The position numbers were made by a program, and so were the translations under genes. Positions 56,293 through 62,113 of a DNA stretch of 62,113 nucleotides are shown here, one piece after another; within the stretch, counting starts at the first letter, position 1, and every line of letters begins with the position of its first letter. This DNA is from Branchiostoma floridae (taxonomy: Eukaryota; Chordata; Leptocardii; Amphioxiformes; Branchiostomatidae): positions 354,387 through 416,499 of the forward strand of contig NC_049983.1 in the NCBI RefSeq assembly GCF_000003815.2, read 5' to 3'. The notes beneath the pieces are model-generated. The model had not been told where the DNA came from. It made no database searches and saw only the letters and a list, made by a program, of their open reading frames with translations.

Positions 56293-59060
56293 ATGGCGTC
56301 GATTCCCGGGCGAAAGAGACAAGTAGAGGTGAGTACAGAAACCTTCGTATAAGTTGTTTTTCGCTATCTTATACATTATAGACAATACGCCAGAAATATG
56401 AACAGGAAATTCAACAAAAAGGACATTGTATAGAAATGTATAGAAACATTTTCCCGCACCATGGTCTGACTGGAACAGCGTTGCTCTGCTTATGCAATGT
56501 TTTGATAGGGGCGGAAGCAATACATCTATAATTATAAATCATTCTAGTTAAGAGAAATATTTGGCGGAAGCAATTACAAATAATCCTTATGGGAAAGATT
56601 GTTTCCTTATGAAAACTCTTATGAATTGTGGACTCTGTTGTTACGTTAATATATAGACATGTTGCAGTTCACAAATTTGGTACAACATCTGACATTATAT
56701 TTTGCAAGGACAGTCACTCGGTATGACTGAGCCAGAGCGCTCGGCAAATGCCATATATGAAATCGAATCTTTCTACGCTTTGTGTTTTGTTTTTTTTCTA
56801 GCCATGTTTGTACATTTCGCATGATATTTTAACTATGAAGTCAAGATTGACACAAATCCAATTTTGGTCGAAGTGAGGTCACCGTCTAGTGGAAAAGGAA
56901 GGAGGAGGGGGGTGATTGTTGATGTATAAATTGAGATAAGTGGTAACCAAATCATGTTGACTCCAAAAGGGGTGTGAATTCGACGTCACTAGTTTCCGAC
57001 TTAAAACAACAAAACACACATGATGTAATAGAAGAATACCAAATAACAGTATACTAGTTACTCAATTCAAACTGATGTGATTTCGGAAAGAATGAGACGT
57101 TTTAGGTAGCAAAATCCAAAATTATATCCAGTTGCTTGAGTACCTGCTATTCAACGTATGGTACTTTCATTGACGAAATACAAGAACAGAGTGTCTGGAT
57201 CTGTGTTGTTCAACCTGCAAAACTGGCCATCGGCTTAACATATCAGCCAAAATCTAACCAGGTCTTGTATTCAATTTTTTTGCTGTGTTTACTTGGCTAT
57301 GGATGCACCTGTTGGTTGGCATCCGTCTGTCTCGGAAGACAATGGTAGGCGGACGGGTTTAAGGCGACCCGTCTGCCTGGCCTGCACTTGGGTTTTTAAG
57401 GTGAAGGAGGGGTGTGCACGTCCTTCTCCACCCTCTCGTCCACTGGCGCACTAGTCCTACAGGGGCAACTGTATGCAACGTGTAAGACGGCCCCAGCAGA
57501 TGCAGGTTTGTTGTTTGGAGTTTCCGTCTCCTAGGAGGATTTCCGACCAAGGATGCAAGGGGTTCCTCCTACCCCTGACTCATGTGTCATGGCGGGTGCG
57601 TCATGCCCGAACATGCCCCTAGCCTATGGCCTGTCGCCACCACAAAGGCCTGTCACTGCCACTGGATGCACCTACGTTTGATGTAAACAGCATAACTCGG
57701 GAATAATCTGTAGATGGATATCATGCGAGCAGCAGCGCGTTGGCGAGCAGCAACGAGTTACGAGTTCTCCGAGATTTTCCTGAATTTGAACGTATTTCTT
57801 TACTAGTTTACCTTTATTTTCCCCGTCAGTTTACAGTATAGACAGTTCTTGAACATATTGGGAACCCGTGATACCGGTGACTACTCAAATTTATGTTATT
57901 TGAATGAAATTCTGGACAGCCTTGAAACGAACGTTTGCAGAGTGGGAGGGCGGTAGAGTGAAGGAAGGGGGACCATACCAATTTTGTTGCACGTTGACAT
58001 TTAGAACGGCTTATGGTTGCGTAGGTTACCTGGTATTACCTGGTAAGTTGAATCACTTTCATATTTTATACTTACATCTATCGTTTTACCTTGTACTAAG
58101 CTAGTTTTTGTGGAACTTGCAAGATTTCGTACATCGTCTCACGGCTAATTTGCATGTGAATTACGCACGGAGAGGGAGGGCAAGCAATCAGTTTTGATAA
58201 CGACCTGAAATCACTTTGATAGCTTATTTGATGATTTGAATGTCAAAATACAGTTGGGATTGATATTTGTTTTGCACGACAATATCTGTGCCGTCTTACA
58301 ATTCTATTTTTGTGTAGCAGAACCACGTGTAGGGTCGCCACTTGTCTGTGTGGTGGGAATCTGTGTAGTAAGGTTGCCTGTGTGGCGGGAACCTGTGTAG
58401 TAAGGTCGCCTGTGTGGCGGGAACCTGTGTAGTAAGGTCGCCTGTGTGGTGAGAACCTGTGTGGTAAGGTCGCCTGTGTGTCGGAAACCTGTGTGGTACC
58501 GTAGTCTGTGTGGCGGGAACCTGTGTGGTACCATAGCCTGTGTGGCGGGAGCCTGTGTGGTAAGATCGCCTTGGAGGCGGGAACCTGTGTGGTAACATAG
58601 CCAGTGTCACAGTTTGGCGTGAGCCTGTGTTTGTAGTAGAAACTCGTGTGGTAGAGTTACAAAATGGAACTACATTATACTTGCATATTCTTGGCCTTTT
58701 GCCTGATGCTTGGCAAGGCTCAGCCAGGGTCACAGCCAAAAGATAAACATGAGATGAAAGAAGTGCATGTTACATGCACATTCAGATCTAACTGTATCTC
58801 TAACTGAGGTACGTTTGCTGGCCTCCTTCGGTACTGCAGCTGAACTTGTATGTATGTTTGTTTCTTTTCATACAAAAAAGTACACATTTCACTTGCTACA
58901 AGCGCCATATCTGTGCCTTATTGGAGACATTCTATGTACAAATCTGCAGGAAGACGACATTCTAGACTGGTTCGGTTGGGACTATGACGAACTGAAGAAC
59001 GACCCAAACATCGCGCTGGGCACAGTAGCAGACAGGAGCGAGTGTTCAGGCTTTGACAAG
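56293..59060 (+). CDS. Unrecognised gene, first two candidate exons
   Basis: Candidate exon 1 is 56293-56328: a strong start context (GGCCATGGCG) gives MASIPGRKRQVE, then donor GTGAGT in phase 0. Candidate exon 2 is 58950-59060, after acceptor AAATCTGCAG. It is GC-richer than its surroundings, 37 codons in phase 0, and encodes EDDILDWFGWDYDELKN, DPNIALGTVADRSE and CSGFDK before a weak donor GTCCGT. Phases agree, but the two exons are 2.6 kb apart and other exons may lie between. The acidic, Trp-rich peptide looks like real coding sequence, but I do not recognise the family. The gene would continue into or past the 216-bp tandem array. Confidence 0.4.
57305..57520 (-). repeat. Dispersed GC-rich repeat, second copy
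   Basis: Inverted relative of 15605-15812 (GGGTTTAAGGCGACCCGTC ... TCCTACAGGGGCAACTGTATG). Confidence 0.65.
58345..58640. repeat. 32-bp minisatellite, about nine units
   Basis: Units of the type GTCGCCTGTGTGGCGGGAAC followed by CTGTGTAGTAAG. The open minus-strand frames (HTGSRHTG-like) are produced by the repeat. It lies between the two candidate exons of the unrecognised gene. Confidence 0.92.
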
Positions 59061-59140
59061 GTCCGTTACAATTTTTTTTTAATATGTTGTATAACAAGAT
59101 GTGACATCAGCACGCGCATGTTTTTGTCGTTCCTGAAACT

Positions 59141-59345
59141 GTCACGGCACCTGGTAGGGTGATGACTTAATAACGCGATTCCAAGTTAGGGTTCAAGTTC
59201 CGACCTGGAACACTTGGTATGGTTGGAAAGGTCGCTTAGCAAGGAATAGAAAGATGAAAACCGCAAAATCTTCGGATACTTCCTTCTCGAGATATTCTTG
59301 AGTATACGGGCCCTGTTTAGGCGCAAGCGCTAGCTCCTTTTTTGC
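59141..59345 (+). repeat. Isolated first unit of the 216-bp repeat
   Basis: Same sequence as the array from 60201 (GTCACGGCACCTGGTAGGGT onward), separated from it by about 850 bases of unrelated DNA. The break follows the CTAGCTCC motif and begins with a hairpin (59344-59372). Confidence 0.85.
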
Positions 59346-60200
59346 ATTTTGCCACTTGCAGTGGCAAAATGCATTGTCGCAAGAGTATTCGCTGTTGTGA
59401 TGTTGAGATGTTGGAATCTTGGAATGAACGGACCTGTTCAAAATCTGCAATGCATTTGTATACTTCTTAAAAGCTCCGTCATGAGTCATTGTTTGTGGTC
59501 CGTAATGGCCCCTGATATTTGATTAGATTAAATGAATGAAGTATGATATTCCTTAGATTGATGCAGCATATAATCAAATTATTGCTTTTACATTTTAATT
59601 ATGCATTACCAATTCATAAAAATGAAATGTTTTCCAAATATTACCAATTCATAAAAATGAAATGTTTTCCAAATAAATCGTATGTATATATATATATATA
59701 TATGACAGTTACATATAGCCTATCCCAGAATCCCTTGCGAATTAGTTAAAATTCATTAGTAGGATTTCCAGTGCGATTTCCGAACACGTCACGATTTTTC
59801 ATTGATCGCCCTGTAATATCGAAAAGAACTGGGCCTTCAAACTTACCAGATTTGTAGTATGTACTAAGGAGACCGTGACAATGTAAAAATGTTAAAGCAG
59901 GGGGTAAACGATTGCTGAGATATTGAAAGTTTTTGAAAAGTGCGCTAGGATGCAGGGAAGTGACTTCCGGGTTCAGGGGTAGGTACACAAATACCTCTGA
60001 CGTCAGCCTGATTTGCAGGGAGACCCGGGTTCGAGTCCAGGGGGAGGGTGACTTTCAATTGTTCTTGTTTCCTTTTTGACATCCATTTAATATAAACAAC
60101 AGTTTCAGCACATTCCAATAATACTAGAAAAAAAACGTTTATATACGCAAACCTTGGCAAAATGCCAGCTTTTTTAAAGCAATTGTTTAAAACACCGCCT
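59346..60200. mobile_element. Probable insertion between repeat units
   Basis: It begins with a 13-bp perfect hairpin (GCATTTTGCCACT-TGC-AGTGGCAAAATGC, 59344-59372) and ends near TTGGCAAAATGCCAGC (60155-60170), a related inverted motif. A TA microsatellite lies at 59686-59703, and a 30-base direct repeat (TACCAATTCATAAAAATGAA) at 59607-59637 and 59641-59671. The class is unknown. Confidence 0.5.
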
Positions 60201-62113
60201 GTCACGGCACCGTGGTAGCGTGATGACTTAATGACGCGATTCCAAGTTAGGGTTCAAGTTCCGGCCTGGCATACTTGGTATGGTTGGAAAGGTCCCTTTA
60301 GCAAGGAATAGAAAGATGAGAACCGCAAAATCTTCGGATACTTCCTTCTCGAGATATTCTTGAGTATACGGGCCTTGTTTAGCCGCAAGCAAAGGCTTTT
60401 TTTAAACAACGCCTATCTCGGCACCTGGTAGCGTGATGACTTAATAACGCGATTCCAAGTTAGGGTTCAAGTTCCGGCCTGGAACACTTGGTATTATTGG
60501 ACAGGTCCCATAGCAAGGAATAGAAAGATGCAAACCGCAAAATGTTCGGATACTTCCTTGTCGAGATATTCTTGAGTATACGGGCTCTGTTTAGGCACAA
60601 CTGCTATCTCCTTTTCTTGAAGCAATGCCTGTCACGGCACCGGGTAGGGTGATGAATTAATGACGCTATTCCAAGTCAGGGTTCACGTTCCGGCCTGGCA
60701 CACTTGGTATGGTTGGAAAGGTCGCTTAGCAAGGAATAGAAAGATGCAAACCGCAAAATGTTCGGATACTTCCTTCTCGAGATATTCTTGAGTATACGGG
60801 CTCTGTTCAGGTGCAACTGCTATCTCCTTTTCTCGAAGCATTGCCTGTCACGGCACCGGGTAGGGTGATGACTTAATGACGCTATTCCAAGTCAGGGTTC
60901 ACGTTCCGGCCTGGCACACTTGGTATGGTTGGAAAGGTCGCTTAGCAAGGAATAGAAAGATGCAAACCGCAAAATGTTCGGATACTTCCTTCTCGAGATA
61001 TTCTTGAGTATACGGGCACTGTTTAGGCGCAACCGCTAGCTCCTTTTCTTGAAGCATTGCCTGTCACGGCACCGGATAGGGTGATGACTTAATGACGCGA
61101 TTCGAAGTCAAGGTTGAAGTCCCGGTCCAGCACATTTGGTATGGTTAGAAAGGTCGCTTAGCAAGGAATATAAAGATGAAAACCGCAAAATATTCGGATA
61201 CTTCCTTCTCGAGATATTCTTGAGTATACGGGCTCTGTTTAGGCACAACTGCTAGCTCCTTTTCTTGAACCACTGCCTGTCACGGCATCGGGTAGGGTGA
61301 TGACTTAATGACGCGATTGCAAGTCAGGGTTCAAGTTCCGGCCTGGCACACTTGGTATGGTTGGAAAGGTGAAGCTTAGGAAGGAATAGAAAAATGCAAA
61401 CCGCAAAATGTTCGTATACTTCCTTCTCGAGATATTCTTGAGTATACCGGCTCTGTTTAGGCGCAACTGCTATCTCCTTTTCTTGAAGCATTGCCTGTCA
61501 CGGCACCGGGTAGGGTGATGACTTAATGACGCGATTCGAAGTCAAGGTTGAAGTCCCGGTCCAGCACACTTGGTATGGTTGGAAAGGTCGCTTAGCAAGG
61601 AATAGAAAGATGAAAACCGCAAAATGTTCGGAAACTTCCTTCTCTAGATACTCTTGAGTATACCGGCTCTGTTTAGGCGCAAGCGCTAGCTCCTTTTTTG
61701 AAACACCGCCTGTCACGGCACCTGGTAGGGTGATGACTTTATAACGCGATTCCAAGTTAGGGTTCAGGTTCCGGCCTGGCACACTTGGTATGGTTGGAAA
61801 GGTCGCTTAGCAAGGAATAGAAAGATGCAAACCGCAAAATGTTCCGATACTTCCTTCTCGAGATATTCTTGAGTATACGGGCACTGTTTAGGCGCAACCG
61901 CTAGCTCCTTTTCTTGAAGCATTGCCTGTCACGGCACCGGATAGGGTGATGACTTAATGACGCGATTCGAAGTCAAGGTTGAAGTCCCGGTCCAGCACAC
62001 TTGGTATGGTTAGAAAGGTCGCTTAGCAAGGAATATAAAGATGCAAACCGCAAAATATTCGGATACTTCCTTTTCGAGATATTCTTGAGTATACGGGCTC
62101 TGTTTAGACACAA
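60201..62113 (+). repeat. 216-bp tandem array with tRNA-like block, runs off the window
   Basis: Unit starts (GTCACGGCAC) lie near 60201, 60415, 60631, 60847, 61063, 61279, 61497, 61712 and 61928: nine units spaced 214-218 bases. Each begins with GGTAGCGTGATGACTTAATG, then GATTCCAAG, then GGTTCAAGTTCCGGCCTGG, which reads like a worn tRNA D-arm, anticodon arm and T-arm. The second half has CTTCCTTCTCGAGATATTCT. Neighbouring units differ at a few per cent, and some changes (CCCGGTCCAGCAC) are shared by alternate units. Confidence 0.95.

Noticed and set aside
58296-58739. 147-residue His/Thr/Gly-rich minus-strand frame
   Set aside because: It is produced by the 32-bp minisatellite.
60201-62113. 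Evenly spaced direct repeats considered as a CRISPR array
   Set aside because: The whole 216-bp unit is repeated, with no unique spacers, and the DNA is animal.

Overview
The window is animal nuclear DNA and looks like amphioxus (Branchiostoma). It has short exons in long introns, a peroxisomal urate-pathway gene, a CARD plus NACHT-like immune gene, and very dense miniature transposons, LINE tails and tRNA-derived SINEs. The species call is an inference from gene content and repeat character. It is a draft assembly with three N gaps: 27283-27490, 36093-36192 and 53841-54680.

Layout. 396-580 (-) holds one exon of a flavin-reductase-like FMN-binding protein running off the left edge. 600-13560 is almost all mobile DNA: nested MITEs, a 4.2-kb composite element (3755-8020) with a mariner-like insertion, LINE remains, and two SINE copies facing each other. 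13577-29118 is the gene-rich core: ZCRB1 (+), TXNL4B (-, convergent with ZCRB1) and TRMT10C (+, head-to-head with TXNL4B). All three encode RNA-processing proteins: a minor-spliceosome subunit, a Dim1-like spliceosomal thioredoxin-fold protein, and the mitochondrial tRNA methyltransferase/RNase P subunit. Their exons were rebuilt by hand. Phases match at every junction, and predicted lengths are 222, 149 and 503 residues.

29235-40400 is again repeat-dominated: hAT, Harbinger-like and piggyBac-like elements, a LINE end, and a family that ends in a hairpin. 40440-42586 (-) holds a two-exon URAD gene (OHCU decarboxylase, urate to allantoin). The residue expected to be the catalytic His is Phe, and the frame is shifted by one base, yet the C-terminus still ends in the peroxisomal signal SKL. 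42900-47000 is repeat-rich. 47033-50078 is an inverted second copy of the composite element; it ends about 20 bases before the start codon of a three-exon gene (50099-53426) for a 309-residue CARD plus degenerate NACHT protein. 56293-59060 may hold two exons of an unrecognised gene. From 60201 to the right edge runs a tandem array with a 216-bp unit.

The most unusual items are the URAD gene, the CARD/degenerate-NACHT gene beside a transposon end, the hairpin-ended repeat family that resembles Helentron-associated elements (DINE-1-like), the LINE tail placed directly on the TRMT10C exon 1 splice donor, and the 216-bp array with a tRNA-like block.
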